Below are positions 34,325 through 47,199 of a stretch of 64,000 nt of DNA, in pieces. Origin of the DNA: Larix kaempferi. Lineage: Eukaryota; Streptophyta; Pinopsida; Pinales; Pinaceae. The DNA is taken from NCBI GenBank assembly GCA_027924585.1, contig BSBM01000036.1:4581001-4645000 (forward strand), in the 5' to 3' direction. The first letter of the stretch is position 1; each line of letters opens with the position of its first letter. The notes under the pieces were generated by a model. The model was not told the origin of the DNA. It did no database searches and saw nothing but the letters and a program-made list of their open reading frames with translations. Position numbers and translations under genes: made by a program.

Positions 34325-35009
34325 TTTCTGGTTTTTCAATCAATGGCAATCCTTTCACCATGTCCTTCATGTGCAGTAGCTTTAGCCCACCAAAATTCAG
34401 ATGTCCAAATCTGAAGTGCCACAACCAGGATTCATCCTTTATTTATGATTGAAACGCTGCTTGCATTTCACTGTCTTTTTCTTCCTTGTCGCAGTGAATT
34501 TCTGCTTCTTTACTTTCTGCTTTGAAGGCAGCTCCAGAATTTTCATTCTAACTTCCATGAACAACTTGAGTTGTTTTTCCTTTTATAATTGATCTTATCC
34601 TCAAAGGAAACAAGCGATTGCTTGTCATCTGTGCTTCGGCTATCAAGTCATTGCTTGGATATATGTATTTGATCAGACAATGCTTTCCTGTCATATGAAC
34701 TCTGTAACCTTTTTCCATCAGTTGTCCAATGCTCATCAAATTATGCTTCAAACCTTGAACATAATAAACACCAGGCATAAATTTCTGCTCCCCCTATTTG
34801 GTTAGAATATCAAGAGTACCCTTTCCCAAAACAGTAACTTGAATGTTGTTTCCAAGTGTGACATAAGTTTGAACTGATTTATCTAGACTAGAAAATAGAT
34901 TTAAATTATCAGTCATGTGATTGATACAGCCTGAGTCTAAATACCATATGTCATTTGGAATTTCTTGGACAACATTGCATTCAAGTGGAGATGCACATGC
35001 TAAGAACAA
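34325..35009 (-). pseudogene. copia B integrase N-terminus and protease (decayed)
   Basis: The integrase zinc-domain region WHFRFGHLN lies near 34420, with the conserved upstream stretch MPGVYYVQGLKHNLMSIGQL at 34548-34778. The protease has WYLDSGCINHMTD near 34935 (catalytic DSG intact). A stop after DILTK precedes the integrase, as in copy A. Confidence 0.85.
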
Positions 35010-35017
35010 TGAGCTGT

Positions 35018-35945
35018 TCAGAGTGTTGTTGTTTCTTGATTGTGTTTGGCCTTGCTTTCCTTGGTCATATTGCTTCTTCTTGCATTCATATGCAAAGTGT
35101 CCAAACTTCTTACAGTAATGACATTGAATTTTTGATTTATCATACCTTTGTCCACTTTCCTGACTAGGGATTTGATTCTGACCTCTTCCAGTGACATGTG
35201 CAGGACTGCTACCCCAACCTCCTTTGAAAGAACTTCATCCTCTTCCTCTAGAGTTTGATCTTCCCCTGCCTCTTCCACAACTTATGGATGACTGTGCTGT
35301 GAATGCACCTTCCAGTGATGTATCTGAACTACTGATTTTATGTTTATGATTTAGTAATGAGTCTTGCAACTCATCAATAGTAAATTGGGACAGATCTCTG
35401 TTTTCCCCCAGGGTCACAACTAAATATTCAAATTTCTTTGGAAGAACTCTAAGAACTTTTTAAACAACTCTTTGGTCACCTAGATTTTCACCATGAGACT
35501 TTATTTGATAAACCAGACCAATAAAACGAGTATAGAATGAGTCTACTGGCTCTGTATCTTTCATTGACAAAGATTCAAAATCTCTTCTAAGAATTTGTAG
35601 TTTGGCAGTCTTTATCTTGTTCAAGCCTTGATAGGAAGTTTCCAATGTGTCCCATGCTTCCTTAGCTGACGTCGCTGTTGCTACACTTGGGAGTATGGAT
35701 TCATGTGTTGCTTGATGTATGTGGAACAACGCCTTTCCATATTTTTTCCTCTGTTCCCTCAAGACATCCTTCTCAGCTTGTGTGAGATTGTTGTATGCTT
35801 TCAGATCTGCTAGTTCTACATAGCCATTCTGGACTATTTCTCATATATCTTGACCTTTGAACAAAGCTTTCATAGTTAGAGACCAATATTAAAAATTTTT
35901 ACCAGAAAATATTGGAGTTTGCAAATTACCAGAAGTGGAAGCCAT
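35018..35945 (-). pseudogene. copia B gag (decayed)
   Basis: Start ATG at 35945 (MASTSGNLQTP). Frames at 35460-35762 and 35235-35417 carry the gag core and RG-rich tail. The zinc knuckle near 35095-35135 is intact as C-x2-C-x4-H-x4-C (CHYCKKFGHFAYEC). A stop at the Glu codon before KVLRVLPKK (GAA to TAA near 35460) coincides with a stop at the same codon in C (TAG near 40638), and the substitution LVYQ for LVNQ is also shared with C only. Confidence 0.85.
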
Positions 35946-36009
35946 TCTTAATCACTTTTCCCTTTTGTAAATAGAATTTCCTTTCTTCGTAAACCACGCT
36001 CTGATACCA

Positions 36010-36770
36010 GATCAAGGGAAAAGCACACCGCACAGTCAAAAGATTGAACTGCGCAGTAAATAAATATTTTTCTTTTTCTTCTCTTTAGTACTTCGCTTCT
36101 CCTAGCATATAATTTGCGAAGTAAACTTCTAATTGTTCTGAAAACTTACTTTACAGATTAACTGCACGGAGATTAACTACGCATTTCAACTTTTTACTGC
36201 GCAGTTGAACTTTACATAAGTGCGCAGTTTACTTCGCAAAATACTTTACTTTGTAGACTTCTCAATTACTTTACGAAGATTAACTTTGCACAAATTAACT
36301 TCGCATAACCTAATCTTAAACAAGCTTTATCTTAAAACATTTCTTGTTAGGACATAAGAACCAAAACATTTACGCGAAGTTATTCTTTATTAAAGTAGAA
36401 CTTTCACCACCGTGAACTATTTGGAAATCTTGATTTCTTTTACAGACTGTAAATATAAATAACATTCACACAGGTAAATATGAAGAAGATTTGCGGCATG
36501 CAACAAACAACATTCTTGAGAATGAATATATAAAACTATAGACTTATATATTACTGCAGTAAAACAAACAACTTTGCCGCATTACAGAGAGATGAGATTT
36601 TACTTCAATCTTTCACCATTTTACAGAGCTTGGGCTCTTCATACATTTCATGACCATTTTCTTCTTCTCCTTGCTTTCACACATCTCTGCGGTTCTGTGG
36701 AATGACAAGGTGACTGACAGAGCCAGCACAGTTAGATACGCAATCATCTCATAAATACATATTTTCAACA
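36010..36770 (-). repeat. copia LTR2 (shared by B and C)
   Basis: About 760 bp, closely similar to LTR1. On minus it begins TGTTGAAAATATG after the polypurine tract of C (36771-36779). A primer site of B lies at about 35995-36009. Confidence 0.9.
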
Positions 36771-36789
36771 CTCCCCCTTAATTATGAGC

Positions 36790-38310
36790 GGATGGGGATC
36801 ATTAAACAAAAATAAAATTTTACAAAATATTTTAGAGCTGAAATATGCTCTGTGTATGACGAATTTCACTGCGCAGAACTTGTCACTCCCAAAAAACTTC
36901 GCAGATATTGGAATGTGTCCCTTGCCAATGGTTTTGTAAATATATACGCAATATATCTGGTTTTGTAAATATATCTGGAATGTGTCCCTTGCCAATGTTG
37001 TTCATAAATTCTATGATAAAATGATACCTTGTGTCGATGTGCTTGGTTCTCTTGTGGAACACATGATTCTTTGACAGTGTGGTAGCTGAATTGTTGTCGC
37101 AGTGAATGACTGTGGGTTCTTGCTGGTTCCGCGACAGATCACTTAACATCCTCCTTATCCAAACGACTTGACATGCAGTGCTTGTAGCTACAACATACTT
37201 TGCGTCTGCTGAAGAAAGAGTTACAATGGGTTGTTTCTTTGAAGCCCATGATACAACACATGTTCCTACATGAAATGTGTTCCCAGATGTGCTTTTTCTA
37301 TCATCCACGCTGTCTCCATTGTCGCTGTCAGTGTATCCAATCAGTTTGAAATTTTCTGAGGTTGAATACAAAATACCAAAGTCTTTTGTTCCACTTACAT
37401 ACCTTAGAATTCTGTTACCTGCTTGCCAATGAGATTCTTTTTGTGATTCCATGAATCTTGAGATTAAAATGACTCCATCATGATGTCTGGCCTTATTGCT
37501 GTAAGATACATAAGGCTTCCAATAAGCCTTTTAAACAGCGTAGGATCTACATTGGATCCATTATCATCCTTTCTTAATTTCAAACCTGTTATGACTGGTG
37601 TTGGAGCTTTCTTACAGTTTACCATCTTAAATCTGTTCAAGACATCACTTGCATACTTCGACTGTTATATAAATATACCCTTTTCAGTCTGTTGGACTTC
37701 AATGCCCAGAAAATACTTCATAAGCCCCAAATTAGTCATTTCAAATTCACTTTACATGGCTTATCTAAATTATTCTATGCCAAAATCACCAGTAAATATT
37801 AAACCATCTACATACAGGCAGACAATTAGCTCATTACCTTGCATGTTGATTTTTGTGTACAACGTTGGCTCACATTCACTTCTGTGAAATCCATTTTGAA
37901 TGAGGTAAGAGTCAATGCGACTGTACCAAGCTCTAGGAGATTGCTTCAAACCATAGAGTGCCTTCTTCAACTTGTATACCGTGTCCTTGTCCTGGAGCTT
38001 CATAACCTTGTGGATGCTCCATATATAATTCTTCCTCCAAATAACCATTTAAAAATGCAGAATTAACATCCATTTGGTAAACATGCCATTTCTTATGAGC
38101 TGCGATGGCCAAAATTGTTCTGATAGTGTCCATTTGAGCTACAGGTGCAAATGTTTCATTGAAGTCTATGCGAGGCTACTATGTGAATCCTCTTGCTACC
38201 AATATTGCCTTGTACTTCTGCACATTTCCATCAACATCTTGCTTGGTCTTATAAATCCATTTCACGCTTATCACATCATTGTCATTAGGAGCATAAACTA
38301 ATTCCCATAT
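36790..38310 (-). pseudogene. copia C RNase H and reverse transcriptase (decayed)
   Basis: RNase H frame 36883-37452 includes GYTDSDNGDS, LSSADAKYVVATS (changed from SSAEAEY) and NHVFHKRTKHIDTRYH. Its C-terminus is rearranged: 36905-37000 contains a local duplication of gttttgtaaatatat and ggaatgtgtcccttgccaat that replaces about 60 bases present in B, D and E. RT shows ALYGLKQSPRAWYSR and a catalytic box reading YVDGLIF, with one Asp lost. The family-wide RT frameshift lies near 37990. Confidence 0.86.
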
Positions 38311-40187
38311 TTAATTCTTCTCAATGCATTCTATTTCTTCATCCATGGCTTGTGCCCAAACTTTATCTTCAACAACTTCTTCAAATGTTAGATGAGCATT
38401 AACTTGAGAAAATAATGCAAAAATGGAGAATGAATTAGGTGTACCAGTCTCATATATCTCACGCAGAGTTCTTGGCTTTGTCAGAGTTGTTGGTGTCGAA
38501 CTGCGCGAACTGCGTAGACTACTTGGAGTTTGCTACGCACATGGTGTGCTTGTCGGAGTAGTTTGAAATGAGAATTGTGTCGGAGTTCCTTGTGGTAAAA
38601 CATGCTGCGCAGTCCTAGGAGTAGACGGAGCTGCGACATTCTGATTCAAATGCAGAGTCTCAACCACATCTTTTGCGATGTCATCATGTTCAACATGTGA
38701 CCTGATTTTAACATTCTTCTCTATAGTTCCATCCGATGCTTCATTTTCTACAAACTGAACATCTGGACTGATAATAACTTTTCTTGCAACAGGATCACAC
38801 AACTTGTATGCTTTTGTGTCTTCAGAATACCCAATAAAAATGCATTTCTATCCTTTATTATCTAATTTACTTCTCAGCTCATCTGGAACATGTGCGTATG
38901 CTACACAACAATTTTTTTTTAAATGCGAAACACTATGTTTCATACCTGTCCATGCTTAATGTGGAACTTTTTTCTTCACACTCTTCGTCGGACATTGATT
39001 CATGATGTATACAGCAGTTGCCACTGCTTCAACCCAGTATTCATTTGACAGATTCATGGCTGCCAACATACTGCACGCCATCTCCATAATGGTTCTGTTC
39101 TTCCTCTCTGCGAGACCATTTTGCTGCGGTGTATACCGTGCAGTGAATTGGTTCTGTATGCCATGATTTTTACAAAAAGTTAAGAAATCATTTGAAACAT
39201 ACTCACCACCTCTATCTGTTCTTAAGATCTTGATGTTGTAACCACTATGCTTCTCCACAACTGCCTTGAACTGCTGAAAACAACTAAACGCATCATATTT
39301 GTGTTTTACAAAATATGCCCAGGTTTTTCTTGTGAAATCATCAATAAATGTGAGAAGGTAAGTGCATCCTCCCATGGACGGTGTTTGCATCGGTCCACAA
39401 ATATCAGAGTGCACAATTTCAAGTGGAGTGCAAGCTCTGTATGGCTCTCCGATTGGAAAAGTCTCTCTGTGTTGTTTTCCAAAAATACAGCCTTCACAAT
39501 TTCTTTCTGGCTTTTCAATCAATGGCAATCCTTTCACCATGTCCTTCATGTGCAGTAGCTTTAGCCCACCAAAATTTAGATGTCCAAATCTGAAGTGCCA
39601 CAACCAGGATTCATCCTTTATTTCTAATTGAAACGCTGCTTGCATTTCACTGTCTTTTTCTTCCTTGTCACAGTGAATTTCTGCTTCTTTACTTTCTGCT
39701 TTGAAGGCAACTCCAGAATTTTCATTCTGACTTCCATGAACAACTTGAGTTGTTTTTCCTTTTATAATTGGTCTTATCCTCAAAGGAAACAAGCGATTGC
39801 TTATCATCTGTACTTCGACTATCAAGTCATTGCTTGGATATATGTTTTTGATTAGACAATGCTTTCCTGTCATATGAACTCTGTAACCTTTTTCCATCAG
39901 TTGTCCACTGCTCATCAAATTATGCTTAAAACCTTGAACATAATAAACACCAGGCATAAATTTCTGCTCCCCTATTTGGTTAGAATATCAACAGTACCCT
40001 TTCCCAAAACAGTAACTTGAATATTGTTTCCAAGTGTGAGATCAGTTTGAACTGATTTATCTAGACTAGAAAATAGATTTAAATTACCAATCATGTGATT
40101 GATACAGCCTGAGTCTAAATACCATATGTCATTTGGAATTTCTTGGACAACATTGCATTCAAGTGGAGATGCACATGCTAAGAACAA
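38311..40187 (-). pseudogene. copia C linker, integrase and protease (decayed)
   Basis: A long open frame at 38956-39957 (333 codons) holds the integrase HHCC domain (WHFRFGH, NCEGCIFGKQ) and catalytic core with DICGPM, TDRGGEY and LAERKN, so D,D,E is complete. The protease at 39972-40187 reads WYLDSGCINHMIG. A stop in the integrase tail (near 38955) and an indel near 38910 are shared with B. The Pro/Thr/Ser linker is at about 38410-38700. Confidence 0.88.
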
Positions 40188-41123
40188 TGAGTTGTTCGGA
40201 GTGTTGTTGTTGCTTGATTGTGTTTGGCCTTGCTTTCCTTGGTCATATTGCTTCTTTCTGAATTCATATGCAAAGTGTACAAACTTCTTACAGTAATGAC
40301 ATTGAATTTTTGATTTATCATACCTTTTTCCATTTTCCTGAAGAGGGATCCGATTCTAACCTCTTCCAGTGACATGTGCAGGACTGCTGCCCCGACCTCC
40401 TCTGAAAGAACTTCATCCTCTTCCTCTAGAGTTTGATCTTCCCCTACCTCTTCCACAACTTATGGATGACTGTGCTGCGAATGCACCTTCCAGTGATGTA
40501 TCTGAACTACTGATTTTATGTTTATGATTGAGTAATGGGGCTTGCAACTCATCAATAGTAAATTGGGATAGATCTTTGTTTTCCTCCAGGGTCACAACTA
40601 AATATTCAAATTTCTTTGGAAGAACTCTAAGAACTTTCTAAACAACTCTTTGGTCACCTAGATTTTCTCCATGAGACTTTATTTGATAAACCAGACCAAT
40701 AAAACGAGTATAGAATGAGTCTACTGGCTCTGTATCTTTCATTGACAGAGATTCAAAACATCTTCTAAGAATTTGTAGTTTGGCAGTCTTTATCTTGTTC
40801 AAGCCTTGATAGGAAGTTTCCAGTGTATCCCATGCTTCCTTAGCTAACGTCGCTGTTGCTACTCTTGGGAGTATGTATTCATGTGTTGCTTGATGTATGT
40901 GGAACAACGCCTTTCCATATTTATTCCTATGTACCCTCAAGACATCCTTCTCAAATTGTGTGAGACTGTTGTATGCTTTCAGATCTGCTGGTTCTACATA
41001 GCCATTCTGGATTATTTCCCATACATCTTGACCTCTGAACAAAGCTGTCATAGTTAGAGACCAATATTCATAATTTTTACCAGAAAATATTGGAGTTTGC
41101 AAATTACCAGAAGTGGAAGCCAT
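40178..41123 (-). pseudogene. copia C gag (decayed)
   Basis: ATG at 41123 (MASTSGNLQTPIFSGKNYEYW); frame open to 40638 over 161 codons, stopping at the codon shared with B. The RG-rich part is at 40413-40595. In the zinc knuckle near 40265-40310 the Gly is Val and the last Cys is Phe, so zinc binding would be lost. Confidence 0.86.
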
Positions 41124-41187
41124 TCTTAATCACTTTTCCCTTTTGTAAATAGAATTTCCTTTCTTTGTAAACCACGCTCTGATACCA

Positions 41188-41947
41188 GATCAAGGGAAAA
41201 GCACACTGCACAGTCAAAATATTGAACTTCGCAGTAAATAAATATTTTTCTTTTTCTTCTCTTCAGGAATTGGCTTCTCCTAGCATATAATTTGCGAAGT
41301 AAACTTCTAATTTTTCTGAACACTTACTTCACAGATTAACTGCACGAAGATTAAGTACGCATTTCAACTTTTTACTGCGTAGTTGAACTTTGCATAAGTG
41401 CGCAGTTACTTCGCAAAATACTTTACTTTGTAGACTTCTAAATTACTTTATGAAGATTAAATTTGCAAAAATTAATTTCGCATAACCTAATATTAAACAA
41501 GCTTTATCTTAAAAGATTTCTTGTTAGGACATAAGAACTAAAACATTTACGCGAAGTTATTCTTTGTTAAAGTAGAACTTTCACCACCGTGAACTATTCG
41601 GAAATCTTGATTTCTTTTACAGACAGTAAATGTAAATAACATTCACACAGGTAAATATGAAGAAGATGTGCGGCATGCAACAAACAACATTCTTGAGAAT
41701 GAATATATACAACTATAGACTTATATGTTACTGCAGTAAAACAAACAAATTTTCTGCATTCCAGAGAGATGAGATTTTACTTCAATCTTTCACCATTTTA
41801 CAGAGCTTGGGCTCTTCATACATTTCATGACCAATTACTTCTTCTCCTTTCTTTCATACATCTCTGCGGTTCTGCGAACTGACAAAATGACTAATAGAGC
41901 TGGTGAAGTTAGATATGCAGTCAGCTCATAAATACATATTTCCAACA
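41188..41947 (-). repeat. copia LTR3 (shared by C and D)
   Basis: About 760 bp, same ends and motifs as LTR1 (minus start TGTTGGAAATATG), slightly more diverged. The polypurine tract of D follows at 41948-41956. Confidence 0.9.
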
Positions 41948-41999
41948 CTCCCCCTTAATTATGAGCGGATGGGGATCATTAAAAAAAAAAAATTTACAA

Positions 42000-43500
42000 A
42001 ATATTTTAGAGCTGAAATATGCTCTGTGTATGACGAATTTTACTGCGTAGAACTTGTCACCCCAAACAGCTTTGCAGATATTGGAATGTGTCCTTTTTCC
42101 AATGGTTTTGTAAGTATATCTGCTACTTGATCTTTAGACCTGCAAAATTCTAAACAGATTTCTTTGTTGTTTATCAATTCTCTGATAAAATGATACCTTG
42201 TGTCGATGTGCTTGGTTCTCTTGTTGAACACATGATTCTTTGACAGTGCGATAGCTGAATTGTTGTTGCAGTAAATGACTGTGGGTTCTTGCTGGTTCTG
42301 TGACAGATCACTTAACATCCTCCGCATCCAAACGGCTTGACATGCAGCGCTTGTAGCTGCAACATACTCTGCTTCTGCTGAATAAAGAGTTACAATGGGT
42401 TGTTTCTTTGATCCCATGATACAACACTTGTTCCTACATGAAATGTGTTCCCAGATGTGCTTTTTCTGTCATCTATGTTGCCTCCATTGTCGCTATTAGT
42501 GTATCCAATTAGTTTGAAATTTTCTGAGGTTGAATACAAAATACCAAAGTCTTTTGTTCCACTTACATACCTCAAAATTCTTTTACCTGCTTTCCAATGA
42601 GATTCTTTTGGTGACTCCATGAATCTTGAGATTAAAATGACTCAATACATGATGTCTGGCCTTGTTTCTATAAGATACATAAGGCTTCCAACAAGCCTTT
42701 TAAATAGCATAGGACCTACATTGGATACATCATCATCCTTTCTCAATTTCAAACCTGTTATCACTGGTGTTGGAGCTGTCTTACAGTTTAGCATGTTAGT
42801 ACTGTTCAAGACATCACTTGCATACTTCGACTGTGATATACATATACCCCTTTCAGTCCGTTGGACTTCAATGCCTAGAAAAGAATTCATAAGCCCCAAT
42901 TTAGTCATTTCAAATTCACTTTCGATGAATGATCTAAATTCTTCTATGCCAAAATCACCAGTAAATATTAAATAATCTACATACAGGAAGACAATTAGCT
43001 TATTACCTTGCATGTTGAGTTTTGTGTACAGTGTTGGCTCACATTCACTTCTGTGAAATCCATTTTGAATGAGGTAAGAGTCAATGCGACTGTACCAAGC
43101 TCTAGGAGCTTGCTTCAAACCATAGAGTGCCTTCTTCAACTTGTATACTATGTCATTTTCCTGGAGCTTCATAGCCTTGTGGCTGCTCCACATATACTTC
43201 TTCCTCCAAATAACCATTTAAAAATGTAGACTTAACATCCATTTAGTAAACAGGCCATTTCTTATGAGCTGCAATGGCCAAAACTGTTCTGATAGTGTCC
43301 ATTGAGCTACAAGTGCAAAAGTTTCATTGAAGTCTATGCCAGGATGCTGTGAGAATCCTCTTTCTACCAATCTTGCCTTGTGCTTCTGCACATTTCCATC
43401 AACATCTTGCTTGGTCTTATAAATGCATTTCATGCTTATCACATCCTTGTCCTTAGGAACATCAACTAATTCCCATGTTTGATTCTTCTCAATTCATTCT
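42000..43500 (-). pseudogene. copia D RNase H and reverse transcriptase (decayed)
   Basis: RNase H at 42040-42620 (GYTNSDNGGN, LYSAEAEYVAATS, FNKRTKHIDTRYH) has a 1-base slip near 42410 (SWDQRN for SWASKKQ). RT frame 42642-43217 of 191 codons holds [15 protein letters not shown] and YVDYLIF, with one catalytic Asp replaced by Tyr. The upstream RT part (43218-43442, MISMKCIYKTKQDVDGNV) is in a different frame because of the family-wide frameshift near 43165. The junction before RT reads through (CAA, Gln) where A, B and C have a stop. Confidence 0.87.
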
Positions 43501-45349
43501 ATTTCTTCATCCATGGCTTGTGCCCAAACTTTATCTTCAACAACTTATTGAAATGTTAGAGGATCATTAAATTGAGAAAATAATGCAAAAATGGAGAATG
43601 AATTAGGTGTACCAATCTCATATATCTCACGCAGAGTTCTTGTCTTTGTCGGAGTTGCTGGTGTCGAACTGTGGACTACTTGATGGAGTTTGCTGTGCAC
43701 TTGGTGTGCTTGTCGGAGTAGTTTGAACAACGACTTGTGTCAGAGTTCCTTGTGCTAAAACATGCTGTGGAGTCCTAGGAGTAGACGGAGCCGCGACATT
43801 CTAATTCACATGCGGAGTCTCAACCACATCTTCTGTGATGTCATCATGTTCAACATGTGACATGATTTTAACATTCTTCTCTATAGTTCCATCCCATGAT
43901 TCATTTTCTACAAACTGAACATATCAACTGATAATAAATTTTCTTGCAACAAGATCATACAACTTGTATGCTTTTGTGTCTTCAGAATACCTAATAAAAA
44001 TGCATTTTTGTCCTTTATTATCTAATTTCCTTCTTAGCTCATCTGGAACATGTGCGTATGCTACACAACCAAAAACTTTTAAATTCGAAACACTATGTTT
44101 CATACCTGTCCATGCTTCCTGTGGAACTTTTTTCTTCACACTCTTCATCGGACATCGATTCATGATGTATACAACAGTTTCCACTGCTTCAGCCCAGTAT
44201 TCATTTGACAGATGCATGGCTGCCAACATACTGCACGCCATCTCCATAATGGTTATGGTCTTCCTCTCCGCGATACCATTCTGCTGCGGTGTATACCGCG
44301 CAATGAATTGCTTCTGTATGCCATGATTTTTACAAAAAATTAAGAAATCATTTGAAACATACTCACCACCTCTATCTGTTCTTAAGATCTTGATGCTGTA
44401 ACCACTCTGCTTCTCCACAAGTGCCTTGAACCTGCTGAAAAAAACTAAACACATCAGATTTGTGCTTTAGAAAATATGTCGTGGTTTTTCTTGTGAAATC
44501 ATCAAAAAATGTGAGAAGGTTAGTGCATCCTCCCATCGACGGTGTTTGCATCGGTCCACAAATATCAGAGTGCACAATTTCAAGTGGAGTGCGAGCTCTG
44601 TATGACTTTCCGACTGGAAAAGTCTCCTTGTGCTGTTTTCCAAAAATACAACCTTCACAATTTCTTTCTGGATTTTCAATCAATGGCAATCCTTTCAGCA
44701 TGTCCTTCATGTGCAGTATCTTTAGCCCACCAAAATTAAGATGTCCAAATATGAAGTGCCACAACCAGGATTCATCCTTTATTTTTGATTGAAACATTGC
44801 TTTCATTTCGTTGTCTTTTTCTTCCTTGTCGTAGTGAATTTCTGCTTCTTTACTTTCTGCTTTGAAGGAAGCTCCAGAATTTTCATTTTGACTTCCATGA
44901 ACAACTTGAGTTGTTTTTCCTTTTATAATTGGTCTTATCCTCAAAGGAAACAAGCGATTGCTTGTCATCTGTACTTCGGTTATCAAGCGATTGCTTGGAT
45001 ATATGTCTTTGACCAGACAATGCTTTCCTGTCATATGAACTCTGTAACCTTTTTCCATCAGTTGTCCAATGATCATCAAATTATGCTTCAAACCTTGAAC
45101 ATAATAAACATCAGGCATAAATTTATGCTCCCCCTGATTGGTTAGAATATCAACAACACCCTTATCCAAAACAGTAACTTGAATATTGTTTCCAAGTGTG
45201 ACATAAGTTTGAATTGATTTATCTAGACTAGAAAATAGATTTAAATTACCAGTCATGTGATTGCTATAGCCTGAGTCTAAATACCATAGGTCATTTGGAA
45301 TTTCTTCGACATCATTGCATTCAAGTGGAGATGCATATGCTAAGAACAA
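43501..45349 (-). pseudogene. copia D linker, integrase and protease (decayed)
   Basis: The frame 44372-45349 (325 codons) fuses protease (WYLDSGYSNHMTG) and integrase zinc domain without a stop, and DICGPM is present. The frame 43924-44454 carries TDRGGEY and IAERKT. A 1-base slip near 44435 separates them. The linker stop near 43545 (LTFQ-stop) is shared with E. Confidence 0.88.
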
Positions 45350-46282
45350 TGAGCTGTTCGGAGTGCTGTTGTTGCTTGATTGTGTTTGGCCTTGCTTTCC
45401 TTGGTCATATTGCTTCTTGCTGCATTCATATGCGAAGCGTCCAAACTTATTACAGTAATGACATTGAATTTTTGATTTATCATACGTTTGTCCACTTGCC
45501 TGAAGAGGGATCTGATTCTAAACTCTTCCAGTGACATGTGCAGGACTGCTGCTACGACCTCCTTTGAAAGAATTTCTTCCTCTTCCTCTAGAGTTTGATC
45601 TTCCCCTGCCTCTTCCACGACTTATGGATGACTGTGCTGCGAATGCACCTTCAAGTGATGTATCTGAACTGGTGATTCTATGTTCATGATTGAGTAATGA
45701 GGCTTGCAACTCATCAATAGTAAATTGGGACAGATCTTTGTTTTCCTCCAGGGTCACAACTAAAGATTCAGATTTCTTTGGAAGAACTCTAAGAAATTTT
45801 TCAACAACTCTTTGGTCACCTAGATTTTCTCCATGAGACTTTATTTGATTAACCAGACCCAACACAAGTATATAATGAGTCTACTGGTTCTGTATCTTTC
45901 ATTGACAAATATTCAAAATCTCTTCTAAGAATTTGTAGTTTGGCATTCTTTACCTTGTTCAAGCCTTGATAGGAAATTTCCAATGTGTCCCATGCTTCCT
46001 TAGCTGACGTTGCTTTTGCTTCTCTTGGGAGTATGGATTCATGTGTTGCTTGATGTATGTGGAACAACGCCTTTCCTTCTTTCTTCCTCTGTTCCCTCAA
46101 GACATCCTTATCAGCTTGTGTGAGATTGTTGTATGCTGTCAGATCTGCTATTTCTACATAGCCATTCTGGACTTTTGCCATACATCTTGACCTCTGAACA
46201 AAGCTTTCATAGTTAGACACCAATATTCATAATTTTTACCAGAAAATATTGGAGTTTGAAAATTACCAGAAGTGGAAGCCAT
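45340..46282 (-). pseudogene. copia D gag (decayed)
   Basis: ATG at 46282. A base loss near 46175-46185 shifts the early frame so that 45849-46223 is read separately. The remaining gag runs 45518-45865 with RG-rich tail. In the zinc knuckle near 45430-45470 the His is Arg. The Glu codon that is a stop in B and C is intact here. Confidence 0.85.
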
Positions 46283-46346
46283 TCTTAATCACTTTTCCCT
46301 TTTGTAAATAGAATTTACTTTCTTTGTAAACCACGCTCTAATACCA

Positions 46347-47109
46347 GATCAAGGGAAAAGCACACCATGCAGTCAAAAGATTGAATTGCGCAGTAAATAC
46401 ATATTTTTCTTTTTCTTCTCTTTAGTACTTCGTTCTCCTAGCATATACTTTGTGAATTAAACTTCTAATTTTCCGAACACTTTACTTCACATATTAACTG
46501 CGCATTTCAATTTTTTACTGCGCAGTTGAACTATGCATAAGTGCGTAGTTAACTTCGCGAAATAATTTACTTTGCAGACTTCTCAATTATTTCACGAAGA
46601 TTAACTTTGCACAAATTAACTTCGCATACATATTTAACTTCGCATAACCTAATCTTAAACAAGCTTTTTCTTAAAAAATTTCTTGTTAGGACATAAGAAC
46701 CAAAACATTTACGCGGAGTTATTCTTTGTTAAAGTAGAACTTTCACGACCGTGAACTATTTGGAAATATTGATTTCTTTTACAGACAGTAAATGTAAATA
46801 ACATTCACATAGGTAAATATGAAGAAGATGTACAACATGCAACAAACAACATTCTTGAGAATGAATATACAAAACTATAGACTTATATATTACTGTAGTA
46901 AAACAAACAACTTTGCCGCATTACAGAGAGATGCGATTTTACTTCAATCTTTTACCATTTTACAGAGCTTGGGCTCTTCATACATTTCACGACAAATTTA
47001 TTTTTCTCCTTTCTTTCACACATCTCTGCGGTTCTGCGGACTGACAGGGTGACTGACAGAGTCGGCGCAGTTAGATAGGGAATCAACTCATAAATACATA
47101 GTTCCAACA
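46347..47109 (-). repeat. copia LTR4 (shared by D and E)
   Basis: About 763 bp, with the same terminal sequences. It has a small duplication, acttcgcata repeated near 46620-46645. The primer site of D at 46330-46346 has one change. The polypurine tract of E follows at 47110-47118. Confidence 0.9.
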
Positions 47110-47199
47110 CTCCCCCTTAATTATGAGCGGATGGGGCTCATTAAACAAAAATAAAATTTTACAAAATATTTCAGAGCTGAAATATGCTCTGTGTATGAC

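Larger units (their letters stand above)
34320..36009 (-). mobile_element. copia element B, 5' half
   Basis: Resumption of copy B after the nest: N-terminal integrase, protease, gag, leader and Met primer site, ending at LTR2. The first bases (TSD AATTC then ttctgg) continue integrase homology exactly where 7141 stopped. Confidence 0.9.
36771..41187 (-). mobile_element. copia element C (complete internal region)
   Basis: The uninterrupted internal region of 4.4 kb between LTR2 (its 3' LTR) and LTR3 (its 5' LTR): polypurine tract, RNase H, RT, linker, integrase, protease, gag, leader and primer site. It is the best full-length reference copy here, although non-functional. It lacks the insertion found in B, so the nest arose after B and C separated. 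Confidence 0.92.
41948..46346 (-). mobile_element. copia element D (complete internal region)
   Basis: 4.4 kb from polypurine tract to primer site, same order as C. D shares specific changes with E (LYSAEAEY in RNase H; the stop LTFQ-stop in the linker) and lacks the stops common to A, B and C. Confidence 0.92.
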
